64,000 bases of DNA from Mycolicibacter sp. MU0083 (GCF_963378075.1 NZ_OY726394.1:3658001-3722000); one strand, 5' to 3'. Counted from the stretch's first letter, positions 12,291-22,944 are shown. Translations and numbers: made by a program. Notes: generated by a model not told the origin, from the sequence alone.

Positions 12291-15200
12291 CTAGGCGGCC
12301 GGCTTCCCGGGGGCTCCGCGATCGCCGGACGTACCGGGTTCGCCGCCGATGCCGCCGCTACCAGCCCGGCCGAGCGCCCCGCCGGCGCCACCCTGGCCGG
12401 GTGTGCCGTTGTTGACGCCGGCGACGCCGTCGGCGCCGTTGCCGCCCGTACCGCCGGCACCGCCGTTGCCGTTCAGGCCGCTGATGTCACCGGAGTCGAC
12501 GGGGCCCCGGGTCCCCGGGCTGCCGCCGATACCGACCCGGCCGGCATCGCCTCCGGTGCCACCGTCACCGCCATTGCCGCCGGTGCCGTTGTTGAACCTG
12601 ATAGTGCCGGTCGCACCGGTTCCGCCGTTACCGCCGTTACCACCGGATCCGGCTCGGCCGAGTTCACCGCCGGCGCTACCCCCGAATCCGCCGTTGCCGC
12701 CCCGGCCGCCGTAGCCGTTGTTGGTCGGCATCTGACCGTGCGCACCGTCGCCACCGTCACCGGCATCACCGCCGTTGCCGGCCAGGCCGGTCCGGTCGCC
12801 GGCGTCGCCTCCCCGGCCGCCGTTCCCGCCGAAACCGCCATACCCGTTGTTGGTCGTGATGACGCCGTGCGCGCCATCGCCACCGATCCCTCCGTCGCCA
12901 CCATCGCCTACCCGGGCACCGGCGCCGACCTGACCGGCCAGACCACCGGTGCCACCGTCACCGCCGTGCCCGCCGTAGCCGTTGTTCTTCGTGATATCGC
13001 CATGCGCGCCGTCACCGCCATCACCGGCATGACCGCCGTTACCGGCCCGACCCGTCAGATCCCCGGCATCGCCACCCCGACCGCCGTTCCCGCCGTGCCC
13101 GCCGTAGCCGTTGTTGGCCGTGATGTCGCCGTGCGCACCATCACCGCCGGCACCGCCATCGCCGCCATTACCCGCCAGGCCGCCGGTACCCACCAGACCG
13201 GCCAGACCGCCGGTGCCACCGTTGCCACCGCGCCCGCCGTAGCCGTTGTTGGACCTGATGTCCCCGCGAGCACCGTCACCACCGGCACCTCCGGCACCGC
13301 CGTTGCCGGCCCGTCCCGTGAGGTCCCCGGCATCGCCACCCCGGCCACCCTGACCTCCGCGGCCGCCCTGACCGTTGTCGACAGTCGGAACACCTGTGGC
13401 GCCCTTGCCGCCGGTGCCACCGTCCCCACCACTGCCGCCTACACCGCGAGGACCGCGGGTGTGTCCGTCGGCCTGTAGACCACCCTGACCGCCCTGACCA
13501 CCGGTGCCTCCGTTGCCGCCTGCGGTGCCATCGACCGCGCGTGCGGTTCCGTCGGAACCGTCCGCGCCCCGGCCACCACTGCCGCCGGTGCCACCGGCAC
13601 CCGCCGCGCCGTCCGCGCCTGCGGCCGCTTGGCCGTTACGGCCGGCGCCACCGATTCCGCCGACGCCGGCGTTGCCTCCGGTGCCGCCGGCCCCGCCTGT
13701 TTCGCCGTGGATGGAGGTGTTGCCATCGGTCAGACCATCACGGCCATCGCGGCCGTCGGTGCCATCGGCACCGTTACCGGCGTTACCACCGACACCACCA
13801 AGACCCTGGCGGCCGTCGGTGCCAGCTTCGCCGTCGGCAGCTTGAGTCAGGCCGTCTCCGGAGAGTCCACCGCGGCCCACGGTTCCAGCCAGACCACCGG
13901 CGCCGCCGTCGCCGCCGGCACCACCTGCGCCGCCATTGCCACCAGCCAGACCGTCACCGGTCTGCTCGAAACCATTACCGCCCTGGCCGCCGGCACCACC
14001 GTCACCGCCGTCGCCACCATCACCGGCAGCACCACCGACACCACCAACACCGGAGTTGCCATCGCGGGCGCCCGCACCGGCGGCACCACCGTTGCCGCCC
14101 GCGCCACCGTTGCCGCCTCGGCCACCGTCGGTGCCGTCGCCACCGCGCTCACCTGCAGTGCCATCAATCGACGACTCGGTTCCATCGACACCGTCGACCC
14201 CGACACCACCGTTGGTCCCGGACCCGCCATCGAGGCCGTCCCCGCCGGCACCGCCGGCACCACCGTTGCCGCCATCACCCTGCGATGCCCGGTCCAGGCC
14301 ATCGGCGGTCAGGCCACCGAGGCCACCTGCACCGCCGGCGCCACCGTTGCCACCGGCAGTGCCATCGATCGCACCCGCGACACCATCGACACCATCAGCA
14401 CCCCGACCACCGGCACCACCGTTACCGCCGGAACCCGCGAGGCCGTCGACACCATCAGCCGCCTGGCCACCGCGGCCGCTACCACCGGCACCGCCGACAC
14501 CCGCATTGCCACCGGCGCCACCGGCTTGGCCGGCTTCACCGTGGATGGAGGTGTTGCCATCGGTCAAACCATTACGACCGTCGGCACCATCGGTGCCATC
14601 AGCACCATTCCCGGCGTCACCACCGACACCACCAAGACCCTGCCGGCCATCGGTGCCTGCATCACCATCAGCCGCCCGGGCCCCGTCACCGGAGAGACCC
14701 CCGCGGCCCACGGTCCCGGCCGCGCCACCGGCGCCACCGTCGCCGCCGGCACCACCACTGCCGCCGTTACCACCAGCCAGGCCATCACCGGTCTGCTCGA
14801 AACCATTGCCACCGTGGCCACCGGCACCACCATCGCCGCCGTCGCCACCATCACCGGCAGCACCACCGACACCACCAACACCGGCGACACCATCACGGGC
14901 ACCGGTACCTGCGGCACCACCGTTGCCGCCCGCACCACCATCGCCACCGCGTTCACCGGCCGTGCCGTCGCCACCGCGGCCACCTGCAGTGCCATCAATC
15001 GACGACTCGGTCCCATCGACACCGTCGACCCCGGCTCCACCGTTGGTCCCGGACCCGCCATCGAGGCCGTCGCCGCCAGCACCACCGGCACCACCATTGC
15101 CACCATCACCCTGCGCTGCCCGGTCCAGGCCATCGGCGGTCAGACCACCCAGACCACCCGAACCCCCAGCGCCACCATTACCGCCCGCAGTGCCATCAAT

Positions 15201-18200
15201 TGCACCCGCAACACCGTTGGCGCCATCAGCGCCCCGACCACCGGCACCACCGTTACCGCCGGAACCCGCGTCGCCATCGGCACCATCGGCCGCCTGACCA
15301 CTACGGCCGCTACCACCAGTACCGCCGACACCGGCGTTACCACCGGCGCCACCGGCTTGGCCGGCTTCACCGTCGATGGAGGTGTTGCCATCGGTCAAAC
15401 CATTACGACCGTCGGCGCCGTCGGTGCCATCAGCACCGTTACCGGCATTACCGCCGACACCACCGAGACCCTGCCGGCCATCGGTGCCTGCATCACCATC
15501 AGCGGCCCGGACCCCGTCTCCGGAGAGTCCACCGCGGCCCACGGTCCCGGCCACGCCACCGGCGCCACCGTCGCCGCCGGCGCCACCACTGCCGCCGTTG
15601 CCACCAGCCAGGCCGTCACCGACCTGCTCGAAACCATGACCGCCGTGGCCGCCGGCACCACCGTCGCCGCCGTCACCGCCGTCACCCGCAGCACCACCGA
15701 CACCACCAAGACCGGCGACACCGTTACGGGCACCGGTACCTGCGGCACCACCGTTGCCACCCGCGCCACCATCGCCACCGCGGTCGCCATCGGTGCCGTC
15801 TTCGCCGACGCCACCGTTGCCGCCGTTGGGCGAGAGGGCCGTCCCGTTGTCACCGTCGACCCCGACACCACCGTTGGTCCCGGACCCGCCATCGAGGCCG
15901 TCGCCACCTGCACCGCCGGCACCACCGTTGCCGCCATCACCCTGCAGGCCACGCGCTTGACCGTCGGCGGTCAGACCACCCAGACCACCCGATCCCCCAG
16001 CGCCACCATTGCCACCGGCAGTGCCATCGATCGCACCCGCAACACCATCGACACCATCAGCACCCCGACCACCGGCACCACCGTTACCGCCCACACCGGC
16101 GTCGCCATCGGCACCATCGGCCGCCTGGCCACCGCGGCCACTGCCACCGACACCACCGACACCCGCATTGCCGCCAGCACCACCGGCCTGGCCGGCTTCG
16201 CCGTCGATGGAGGTGTTGCCGTCACTCAAGCCATCACGGCCGTCGGCACCATCGGTGCCATCAGCACCATTCCCGGCGTTACCACCGACACCACCAATAC
16301 CTTGGGCGCCATCGGTGCCCGCGGCACCATCGGCAGCTTGAGTCAAGCCGTCTCCGGAGAGTCCACCGCGGCCCACGGTTCCAGCCAGACCACCGACGCC
16401 ACCGTCGCCGCCGGCGCCGCCACTGCCGCCGTTGCCGCCGACCAGGCCATCACCGGTCTGCTCGAAACCATTGCCGCCGTGGCCGCCGGCACCACCGTTG
16501 CCGCCGTCGCCGCCATCACCGGCCGCACCACCGACGCCACCGGCCCCGGTGTTGCCGTCGCGGGCACCCGTGCCTGCGGCGCCACCGTTGCCGCCCGCGC
16601 CACCATTGCCACCGCGTTCACCATCGGTGCCGTCGCCACCGGCGCCACCGTTGCCACCGTTGATCGACGACGCGGTGCCCTCAGCACCGTCGGCACCGAC
16701 ACCACCCTGAGTCCCGGCAGCACCCGACAGGCCGTCGCCACCGGCTCCGCCGGCACCACCATTGCCGCCATCACCCTGCAGGCCACGCGCCTGGCCGTCG
16801 GCGGTCAGGCCACCCAGACCACCCGATCCACCGGCACCACCGTTGCCACCGGCAGTGCCATCGATTGCACCCGCAACACCATCGACACCATCAGCACCCC
16901 GGCCACCACTGCCGCCATTACCGCCGACACCGGCCTCACCGTCCGCACCATCGGCCGCCTGACCACCGCGACCGCTACCACCGGCACCGCCGACACCGGC
17001 ATTACCGCCGGCGCCACCGGCTTGACCGGCTTCACCATGGATGGAGGTATTGCCATCGGTCAGGCCATCACGACCGTCGGCGCCGTCGGTGCCATCAGCA
17101 CCGTTACCGGCGTTACCACCAACACCACCAAGACCCTGCCGGCCATCGGTGCCCGCGGCACCATCAGCAGCCTGAGTCAGGCCGTCGCCGGAGAGTCCAC
17201 CGCGGCCGACGGTTCCCGCCTCGCCACCTGCGCCACCGTCGCCGCCGGCGCCACCACTGCCGCCGTTGCCACCAGCCAGGCCGTCACCAACCTGCTCGAA
17301 ACCATTACCACCGTGGCCGCCGGCACCACCATCGCCGCCGTCGCCACCATCACCGGCCGCACCACCGACGCCGCCCGCCCCGGCGTTGCCATCGCGGGCA
17401 CCCGCACCGGCAGCACCACCGTTACCGCCCGCACCACCGTTGCCGCCCCGGCCACCGGCCGTGCCGTCTTCGCCGACGCCGCCATTGCCGCCGTTGGGCG
17501 AGAGGGCCGTCCCGTTGTCACCGTCGGATCCGGCACCACCATTTGTCCCGGACCCGCCATCGAGGCCGTCGCCACCGGCTCCGCCGGCACCACCATTGCC
17601 GCCGTCGCCCTGCGATGCCCGGTCCAAGCCATCGGCGGTCAGACCACCCAGACCACCCGAGCCACCGGCACCACCATTACCGCCAGCGGTGCCATCGATT
17701 GCACCCGCAATACCGTCGGCGCCGTCAGCACCCCGGCCACCGGCACCACCGTTACCGCCGATACCCGCTTCGCCATCGGCACCATCAGCAGCCTGACCAC
17801 CCCGACCGCTACCACCAACACCCCCGACACCGGCATTGCCACCGGCACCACCGGCTTGGCCGGCTTCACCGTGGATGGAGGTGTTGCCATCGGTCAAACC
17901 ATTACGGCCGTCGGCGCCGTCGGTGCCATCAGCACCGTTACCGGCGTCACCACCGACACCACCAACACCTTGAACGCCATCGGTGCCCGCTTCGCCATCA
18001 GCAGCCTGCGTCAAGCCGTCGCCGGAGAGTCCACCGCGGCCCACGGTCCCGGCGAGACCACCGACACCGCCGTCGCCGCCGGCGCCACCACTGCCGCCGT
18101 TACCCCCGGCCAAGCCGTCACCGGTCTGCTCGAAACCATTACCACCGTGGCCGCCGGCACCACCATCGCCGCCGTCGCCACCATCACCGGCAGCACCACC

Positions 18201-21200
18201 GACACCACCAAGACCGGCAACACCATCACGGGCACCCGCGCCAGCAGCACCGCCGTTGCCACCCGCGCCACCGCTACCACCGCGTTCACCATCGGTGCCG
18301 TCGCCACCGACGCCACCATTGCCACCGTTGATCGACGACGCGGTGCCTTCAGCACCATCGACACCGACACCACCATTGGTGCCCGCAGCACCCGAAAGAC
18401 CAGCACCGCCGGCACCACCGGCACCACCGTTACCGCCATCACCCTGCAGGCCACGCGCCTGGCCGTCAGCGGTCAGACCACCCAGACCACCCGATCCCCC
18501 AGCGCCACCATTGCCACCTGCAGTGCCATCGATGGCACCCGCAACACCATCGACACCATCAGCACCCCGACCACCGGCACCACCGTTACCGCCCACGCCG
18601 GCTTCACCATCGGCACCATCAGCCGCCTGACCACCGCGGCCACTGCCACCAACACCGCCGACACCGGCATCGCCACCGGCACCACCGGCCTGGCCGGCTT
18701 CACCATCAACCGAGGTGTTGCCATCGGTCAAACCATTACGACCGTCGGCACCATCGGTGCCATCAGCACCATTCCCGGCGTCACCACCAACACCACCAAC
18801 ACCTTGGGCGCCATCGGTGCCGGCCTCGCCATCGGCAGCTTGAGTCGAGCCGTCGCCGGAGAGTCCACCGCGGCCCGCGGTTCCGGCCTCGCCACCGGCA
18901 CCGCCGTCGCCGCCGTCGCCACCACTGCCGCCGTTGCCGCCGGCCAGACCGTCACCGGTCTGCTCGAAACCATTGCCACCGTGGCCGCCGGCACCACCAT
19001 CGCCGCCGTCGCCACCATCACCGGCAGCACCACCGACACCACCAACACCGGCGACACCATCACGGGCACCCGCACCGGCAGCACCACCGTTACCGCCCGC
19101 ACCACCATTGCCACCGCGTTCACCATCGGTGCCGTCTTCACCGACGCCACCATTGCCGCCGTTGATCGACGACGCGGTGCCTTCAGCACCATCGGCACCA
19201 ACACCACCCTGAGTCCCCGAAGCACCCGACAGGCCGGCACCGCCTGCACCGCCGGCACCACCGTTGCCGCCATCACCCTGCAGGCCACGCGCCTGGCCGT
19301 CAGCGGTCAGACCACCAAGGCCACCCGATCCCCCGGCACCACCATTACCGCCAGCGGTGCCATCGATCGCACCCGCAACACCATCAACACCATCAGCACC
19401 CCGACCACCGGCACCACCAGTGCCACCGATACCCGCGTCGCCATCGGCACCATCAGCCGCCTGCCCACCGCGGCCACTGCCACCGACACCACCGACACCC
19501 GCATTGCCGCCAGCACCACCGGCCTGGCCGGCTTCACCATCGACCGACGTGTTGCCGTCGGTCAAACCATTACGGCCGTCGGCACCATCGGTGCCATCAG
19601 CACCGTCGCCGGCGTTACCACCGACACCACCGAGACCCTGCCGACCATCGGTGCCCGCGGCACCATCGGCAGCTTGAGTCAAGCCGTCTCCGGAGAGTCC
19701 ACCACGGCCCACGGTTCCAGCCGCGCCACCGGCACCACCATCACCACCGGCGCCACCACTGCCGCCATTGCCACCAGCCAGACCGTCACCGACCTGCTCG
19801 AAACCATCACCACCCCGGCCGCCGGCACCACCATCGCCGCCATCGCCACCATCACCGGCCGCACCACCGACACCACCAGCCCCGGCGACACCGTCACGGG
19901 CACCCGTGCCAGCGGCACCACCGTTGCCGCCCGCACCACCATCGCCACCACGGTCACCATCGGTGCCGTCTTCACCGACGCCACCGTTGCCACCGTTGAT
20001 CGACGACGCGGCGCCTTCAGCACCGTCGGCACCGACACCACCCTGAGTCCCGGCAGCACCCGACAGGCCAGCACCGCCGGCACCGCCGGCGCCACCGTTG
20101 CCGCCATCACCCTGCGATGCCCGGTTCACGCCATCGGCGGTCAGACCACCCAGGCCACCCGAGCCGCCGGCACCACCATTGCCACCAGCAGTGCCATCGA
20201 TGGCACCCGCGACACCATCGACACCATCAGCACCCCGACCACCGGCACCACCGTTACCGCCCACGCCGGCTTCGCCATCGGCACCATCAGCCGCCTGACC
20301 ACCCCGGCCACTGCCACCGGTACCGCCGACACCGGCATTACCGCCGGCGCCACCAGCTTGGCCGGCTTCACCGTCGATGGAGGTGTTGCCGTCGCTCAGA
20401 CCATCGCGACCGTCGGCACCATCGGTGCCATCAGCACCATTCCCGGCGTCACCGCCGACACCACCGAGACCCTGTCGGCCATCGGTGCCCGCGGCACCAT
20501 CAGCAGCCTGAGTCAAGCCGTCGCCGGAGAGACCACCGCGGCCCACGGTTCCAGCCAAACCACCGGCACCACCGTCGCCGCCGGCACCACCACTGCCGCC
20601 ATTGCCACCGGCCAGGCCATCACCGACCTGCTCGAAACCATTACCACCCTGGCCGCCGGCACCACCGTTGCCGCCATCGCCACCATCACCGGCCGCACCA
20701 CCGACACCGCCCGCCCCGGCGTTGCCATCGCGGGCACCCGCACCGGCAGCACCACCGTTACCGCCCGCACCACCGTTGCCGCCCCGGCCACCGGCCGTGC
20801 CGTCTTCGCCGACGCCGCCATTGCCGCCGTTGGGCGAGAGGGCCGTCCCGTTGTCACCGTCGGATCCGGCACCACCATTTGTCCCGGACCCGCCATCGAG
20901 GCCGTCGCCGCCTGCACCGCCGGCACCACCGTCGCCGCCATCGCCCTGCGATGCCCGGTCCAAGCCATCGGCGGTCAGACCACCGAGGCCACCCGAGCCA
21001 CCGGCACCACCGTTGCCACCGGCAGTGCCATCGACCGCACCCGCAACACCATCGACACCATCAACACCCCGACCACCGGCACCACCATTACCGCCCACAC
21101 CGGCGTCGCCATCGGCACCCGCACGAGCACCGGCACCACCCGCCGCGCCACCAGCGCCGGCCTGACCACCGGCACCGCCGGCGCCGCCGTTACCGCCGTC

Positions 21201-22376
21201 GGCACCGACCACACCGCCATCTGCGCCAGCGCCTCCGGCACCTCCGACACCACCACTGCCGCCACGGCCACCGTCACCGTCGAGCCCGGCGACGCCATGG
21301 GCCGAGCCCCCAGAACCGGCGGCACCGCCCTGACCACCCCGGCCACCGGCCGCACCGTTACCACCGGCGCCACCCACAGCGCCGGCACCGCCGTCGACAC
21401 TGCCAATGCCACCGCCGGTGAATCCGCCACTCAGCCCGTCTGCGCCGTTGCCGCCGTTACCACCGGCGCCGCCCACACCGCCGGCACCGCCGTTGCCGCC
21501 GATCCCGACGAACGACGACCCCGCACCACCGGCGCCGCCGTTGCCGGCCATGCCGCCGACCACACCATGGCCACCGGCGCCGCCGGCGAGACCGGCGTCG
21601 GCACCGTTGAGTCCGGTCCAGCCGTCACCACCGCGGCCACCGTTACCGCCGTTACCCCAGGCACCCATCCCGAAGTAGTCCTGCGCCTGGCCCGACGAGC
21701 CGCCGTCGCCGCCGTCGCCGCCAGCCAGGAATGCGGTACCCGCACCGCCGGCACCACCGTCACCGCCGTTGCCCCAGTGCTCACCACCATGGCCACCGTT
21801 ACCACCGTCGGCTCCCAGGCCACCGGCTCCACCGTCACCACCGTTGCCGATGCCACCGGCAAGCCCGCCGTTGCCGCCGGCGACACCCTCGATGGTCGAG
21901 TTCCAGCCGTTCCCACCGTCACCGAACCACAACCCACCGGTCTGACCATCCGGATTGAACTCCGTACCGTCGGCACCGTTGCAGATCAACCCACAGGCAC
22001 CTTCGGTCAACGGCGCGAACAACATGTTGATCGCCCCGTTGACCCCGGAACCGAGGTCACTGTTGATCCAGTCCTGAATCGCGTCGTGCAACGGCAGGTA
22101 GAACGTCTCCTGCCACTGCTGCGCGTGGTCCGCGTCGAACACCTCGTCCAAGGGGCCGGTGAAAGTCCAGGTGGACAGATCGAATGGGTCGAATACCGGC
22201 GTATCGTCGCTCGGCCCGATACCGAAGAAGTCCCAGAAGCCATCGGCGTGGGCCGGTGCCGGATTGGCCAATGGCATTAGACCGAAGGTCAGTGCCGCAC
22301 CGAATGCGCTGGATGCCGCCATTGCCTGTCGACCATAAGAACGGCGAACACCATTGTTACCGCGCGAGCGAACCAC
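12291..22376 (-). CDS. Giant signal-peptide PGRS (glycine-rich repeat) protein 2, 3361 residues
   Basis: Same design as PGRS protein 1. Residues 1-44 are a signal peptide (basic n-region, hydrophobic stretch, cleavage after AHA). Residues 45-160 are a conserved domain with WQETFYLPLHDAIQDWINSD, then [16 protein letters not shown] and [14 protein letters not shown], nearly identical to protein 1. The remainder is PGRS sequence dominated by nine regular repeats, followed by a less regular C-terminal part with NNGYGGHGGNGG-like units and a short basic tail (GAPGKPAA). No PE domain. The start is GTG at 22376, preceded by AGGGG at good spacing. The two conserved Cys of the GACGLIC motif could form a disulphide after export. 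The gene sits beside steroid genes but nothing in the protein suggests steroid metabolism; a cell-surface or matrix role is inference from the PGRS family. Confidence 0.9.
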   Translation of the reverse strand: MVRSRGNNGVRRSYGRQAMAASSAFGAALTFGLMPLANPAPAHADGFWDFFGIGPSDDTPVFDPFDLSTWTFTGPLDEVFDADHAQQWQETFYLPLHDAIQDWINSDLGSGVNGAINMLFAPLTEGACGLICNGADGTEFNPDGQTGGLWFGDGGNGWNSTIEGVAGGNGGLAGGIGNGGDGGAGGLGADGGNGGHGGEHWGNGGDGGAGGAGTAFLAGGDGGDGGSSGQAQDYFGMGAWGNGGNGGRGGDGWTGLNGADAGLAGGAGGHGVVGGMAGNGGAGGAGSSFVGIGGNGGAGGVGGAGGNGGNGADGLSGGFTGGGIGSVDGGAGAVGGAGGNGAAGGRGGQGGAAGSGGSAHGVAGLDGDGGRGGSGGVGGAGGAGADGGVVGADGGNGGAGGAGGQAGAGGAAGGAGARAGADGDAGVGGNGGAGGRGVDGVDGVAGAVDGTAGGNGGAGGSGGLGGLTADGLDRASQGDGGDGGAGGAGGDGLDGGSGTNGGAGSDGDNGTALSPNGGNGGVGEDGTAGGRGGNGGAGGNGGAAGAGARDGNAGAGGVGGAAGDGGDGGNGGAGGQGGNGFEQVGDGLAGGNGGSGGAGGDGGAGGLAGTVGRGGLSGDGLTQAADGAAGTDGRQGLGGVGGDAGNGADGTDGADGRDGLSDGNTSIDGEAGQAGGAGGNAGVGGTGGSGRGGQAADGADGEAGVGGNGGAGGRGADGVDGVAGAIDGTAGGNGGAGGSGGLGGLTADGVNRASQGDGGNGGAGGAGGAGLSGAAGTQGGVGADGAEGAASSINGGNGGVGEDGTDGDRGGDGGAGGNGGAAGTGARDGVAGAGGVGGAAGDGGDGGDGGAGGRGGDGFEQVGDGLAGGNGGSGGAGGDGGAGGAAGTVGRGGLSGDGLTQAADGAAGTDGRQGLGGVGGNAGDGADGTDGADGRNGLTDGNTSVDGEAGQAGGAGGNAGVGGVGGSGRGGQAADGADGDAGIGGTGGAGGRGADGVDGVAGAIDGTAGGNGGAGGSGGLGGLTADGQARGLQGDGGNGGAGGAGGAGLSGASGTQGGVGADGAEGTASSINGGNGGVGEDGTDGERGGNGGAGGNGGAAGAGARDGVAGVGGVGGAAGDGGDGGDGGAGGHGGNGFEQTGDGLAGGNGGSGGDGGDGGAGGEAGTAGRGGLSGDGSTQAADGEAGTDGAQGVGGVGGDAGNGADGTDGADGRNGLTDGNTSVDGEAGQAGGAGGDAGVGGVGGSGRGGQAADGADGEAGVGGNGGAGGRGADGVDGVAGAIDGTAGGNGGAGGSGGLGGLTADGQARGLQGDGGNGGAGGAGGAGLSGAAGTNGGVGVDGAEGTASSINGGNGGVGGDGTDGERGGSGGAGGNGGAAGAGARDGVAGLGGVGGAAGDGGDGGDGGAGGHGGNGFEQTGDGLAGGNGGSGGAGGDGGVGGLAGTVGRGGLSGDGLTQAADGEAGTDGVQGVGGVGGDAGNGADGTDGADGRNGLTDGNTSIHGEAGQAGGAGGNAGVGGVGGSGRGGQAADGADGEAGIGGNGGAGGRGADGADGIAGAIDGTAGGNGGAGGSGGLGGLTADGLDRASQGDGGNGGAGGAGGDGLDGGSGTNGGAGSDGDNGTALSPNGGNGGVGEDGTAGGRGGNGGAGGNGGAAGAGARDGNAGAGGVGGAAGDGGDGGDGGAGGHGGNGFEQVGDGLAGGNGGSGGAGGDGGAGGEAGTVGRGGLSGDGLTQAADGAAGTDGRQGLGGVGGNAGNGADGTDGADGRDGLTDGNTSIHGEAGQAGGAGGNAGVGGAGGSGRGGQAADGADGEAGVGGNGGSGGRGADGVDGVAGAIDGTAGGNGGAGGSGGLGGLTADGQARGLQGDGGNGGAGGAGGDGLSGAAGTQGGVGADGAEGTASSINGGNGGAGGDGTDGERGGNGGAGGNGGAAGTGARDGNTGAGGVGGAAGDGGDGGNGGAGGHGGNGFEQTGDGLVGGNGGSGGAGGDGGVGGLAGTVGRGGLSGDGLTQAADGAAGTDGAQGIGGVGGNAGNGADGTDGADGRDGLSDGNTSIDGEAGQAGGAGGNAGVGGVGGSGRGGQAADGADGDAGVGGNGGAGGRGADGVDGVAGAIDGTAGGNGGAGGSGGLGGLTADGQARGLQGDGGNGGAGGAGGDGLDGGSGTNGGVGVDGDNGTALSPNGGNGGVGEDGTDGDRGGDGGAGGNGGAAGTGARNGVAGLGGVGGAAGDGGDGGDGGAGGHGGHGFEQVGDGLAGGNGGSGGAGGDGGAGGVAGTVGRGGLSGDGVRAADGDAGTDGRQGLGGVGGNAGNGADGTDGADGRNGLTDGNTSIDGEAGQAGGAGGNAGVGGTGGSGRSGQAADGADGDAGSGGNGGAGGRGADGANGVAGAIDGTAGGNGGAGGSGGLGGLTADGLDRAAQGDGGNGGAGGAGGDGLDGGSGTNGGAGVDGVDGTESSIDGTAGGRGGDGTAGERGGDGGAGGNGGAAGTGARDGVAGVGGVGGAAGDGGDGGDGGAGGHGGNGFEQTGDGLAGGNGGSGGAGGDGGAGGAAGTVGRGGLSGDGARAADGDAGTDGRQGLGGVGGDAGNGADGTDGADGRNGLTDGNTSIHGEAGQAGGAGGNAGVGGAGGSGRGGQAADGVDGLAGSGGNGGAGGRGADGVDGVAGAIDGTAGGNGGAGGAGGLGGLTADGLDRASQGDGGNGGAGGAGGDGLDGGSGTNGGVGVDGVDGTESSIDGTAGERGGDGTDGGRGGNGGAGGNGGAAGAGARDGNSGVGGVGGAAGDGGDGGDGGAGGQGGNGFEQTGDGLAGGNGGAGGAGGDGGAGGLAGTVGRGGLSGDGLTQAADGEAGTDGRQGLGGVGGNAGNGADGTDGRDGRDGLTDGNTSIHGETGGAGGTGGNAGVGGIGGAGRNGQAAAGADGAAGAGGTGGSGGRGADGSDGTARAVDGTAGGNGGTGGQGGQGGLQADGHTRGPRGVGGSGGDGGTGGKGATGVPTVDNGQGGRGGQGGRGGDAGDLTGRAGNGGAGGAGGDGARGDIRSNNGYGGRGGNGGTGGLAGLVGTGGLAGNGGDGGAGGDGAHGDITANNGYGGHGGNGGRGGDAGDLTGRAGNGGHAGDGGDGAHGDITKNNGYGGHGGDGGTGGLAGQVGAGARVGDGGDGGIGGDGAHGVITTNNGYGGFGGNGGRGGDAGDRTGLAGNGGDAGDGGDGAHGQMPTNNGYGGRGGNGGFGGSAGGELGRAGSGGNGGNGGTGATGTIRFNNGTGGNGGDGGTGGDAGRVGIGGSPGTRGPVDSGDISGLNGNGGAGGTGGNGADGVAGVNNGTPGQGGAGGALGRAGSGGIGGEPGTSGDRGAPGKPAA
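13455..21125 (-). repeat. Nine tandem 831-834-bp coding repeats in PGRS protein 2
   Basis: Anchor codons for DGNTSxxGE occur at 13711, 14545, 15376, 16207, 17041, 17875, 18709, 19543 and 20377, spacings 834, 831, 831, 834, 834, 834, 834 and 834. Each unit encodes 277-278 residues containing in order [57 protein letters not shown] and [18 protein letters not shown]. Differences between copies are mostly small substitutions; the leftmost (C-terminal) copy is the most diverged. Such exact periodicity is a likely site of recombination-driven length change and of assembly error. Confidence 0.9.
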
Positions 22377-22820
22377 TTACCTGCCCCTGAATATTCGATG
22401 CGAAACCCCGTATCGAGGTGCGGAAAATGTCCGCAAGCAGGGAAGTTACTCATTCCGCCGGAGACAAGCCAATGCCCGCAAATGTATGCGAACCGCTATT
22501 CTTACCCGTGTTGGGTCACAGGAACCCCAAAAGCCTGGTGATTACCACGAGCCGCGTTACCCCGATTACAGCAATACTCCGCGAGTGATATTCGACATAG
22601 CTTGTCGAAGCATCGCGATCATTTACCCCGCCGGGACAGCATCACGCGAGTGAATACGGCGTTGACCTGCATATATGGCAACCCGGAGACGTCAAACGCT
22701 CGCCGCAAGTGGCCGCAGTCACGGCGGCCCCACACTATGACCCAGGGCACGAATTCGGGACCGGTCGCGCGTCGCCGGGCCCGCATCGGTGCGGCAGATT
22801 ATCCACGATAGTCGACCATA
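22377..22820. promoter_or_regulatory. AT-richer upstream region of PGRS gene 2 with a 7-bp dyad
   Basis: About 440 bases without a convincing gene; GC content is lower than the flanks, as in the other PGRS spacer. It contains a perfect inverted repeat TTCGACA-TAGCT-TGTCGAA at 22591-22609, about 215 bases upstream of the PGRS start, without a U-tract on either side, so it looks like a protein-binding site and not a terminator. A CATATATG element occurs near 22671, as in the 11.9-kb spacer. Short plus-strand open frames here lack ribosome-binding sites and were not called. Confidence 0.4.
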
Positions 22821-22830
22821 TTGAATAAAA

Positions 22831-22860
22831 AACCCCGGCGAAACCGGGGCTTTTTATTTA
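22831..22860 (-). terminator. Intrinsic terminator of the SDR operon (bidirectional shape)
   Basis: CCCCGG (22833-22838), loop CGAAA, CCGGGG (22844-22849), flanked by A-runs on the left and C then TTTTTATTT on the right. Read on the minus strand it lies about 95 bases past the stop of the SDR gene ending at 22945 and is followed by a run of six T, so it fits that operon. Confidence 0.85.
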
Positions 22861-22944
22861 CGCTCACAATATTCGATTGTATTTGATCACGGGTTCCATC
22901 CGGTGAATTCTCCGACCGAGAAAACCTCGAACCTACCCTGGCGA

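Noticed and set aside
13455..21125. CRISPR array or DNA-level satellite in the repeat region
   Set aside because: The repeats are long, contiguous, keep codon phase and encode a continuous glycine-rich protein; there are no spacers.
13541..22280. Plus-strand open frames of 1040 and 2883 codons opposite PGRS gene 2
   Set aside because: Same composition effect; they follow the 834-bp repeat and show no protein-like features. The minus-strand frame has signal peptide, conserved domain and ribosome site.
22602..22811. 69-codon plus-strand frame in the spacer upstream of PGRS gene 2
   Set aside because: No ribosome-binding site, composition unlike neighbours and no recognisable protein pattern.
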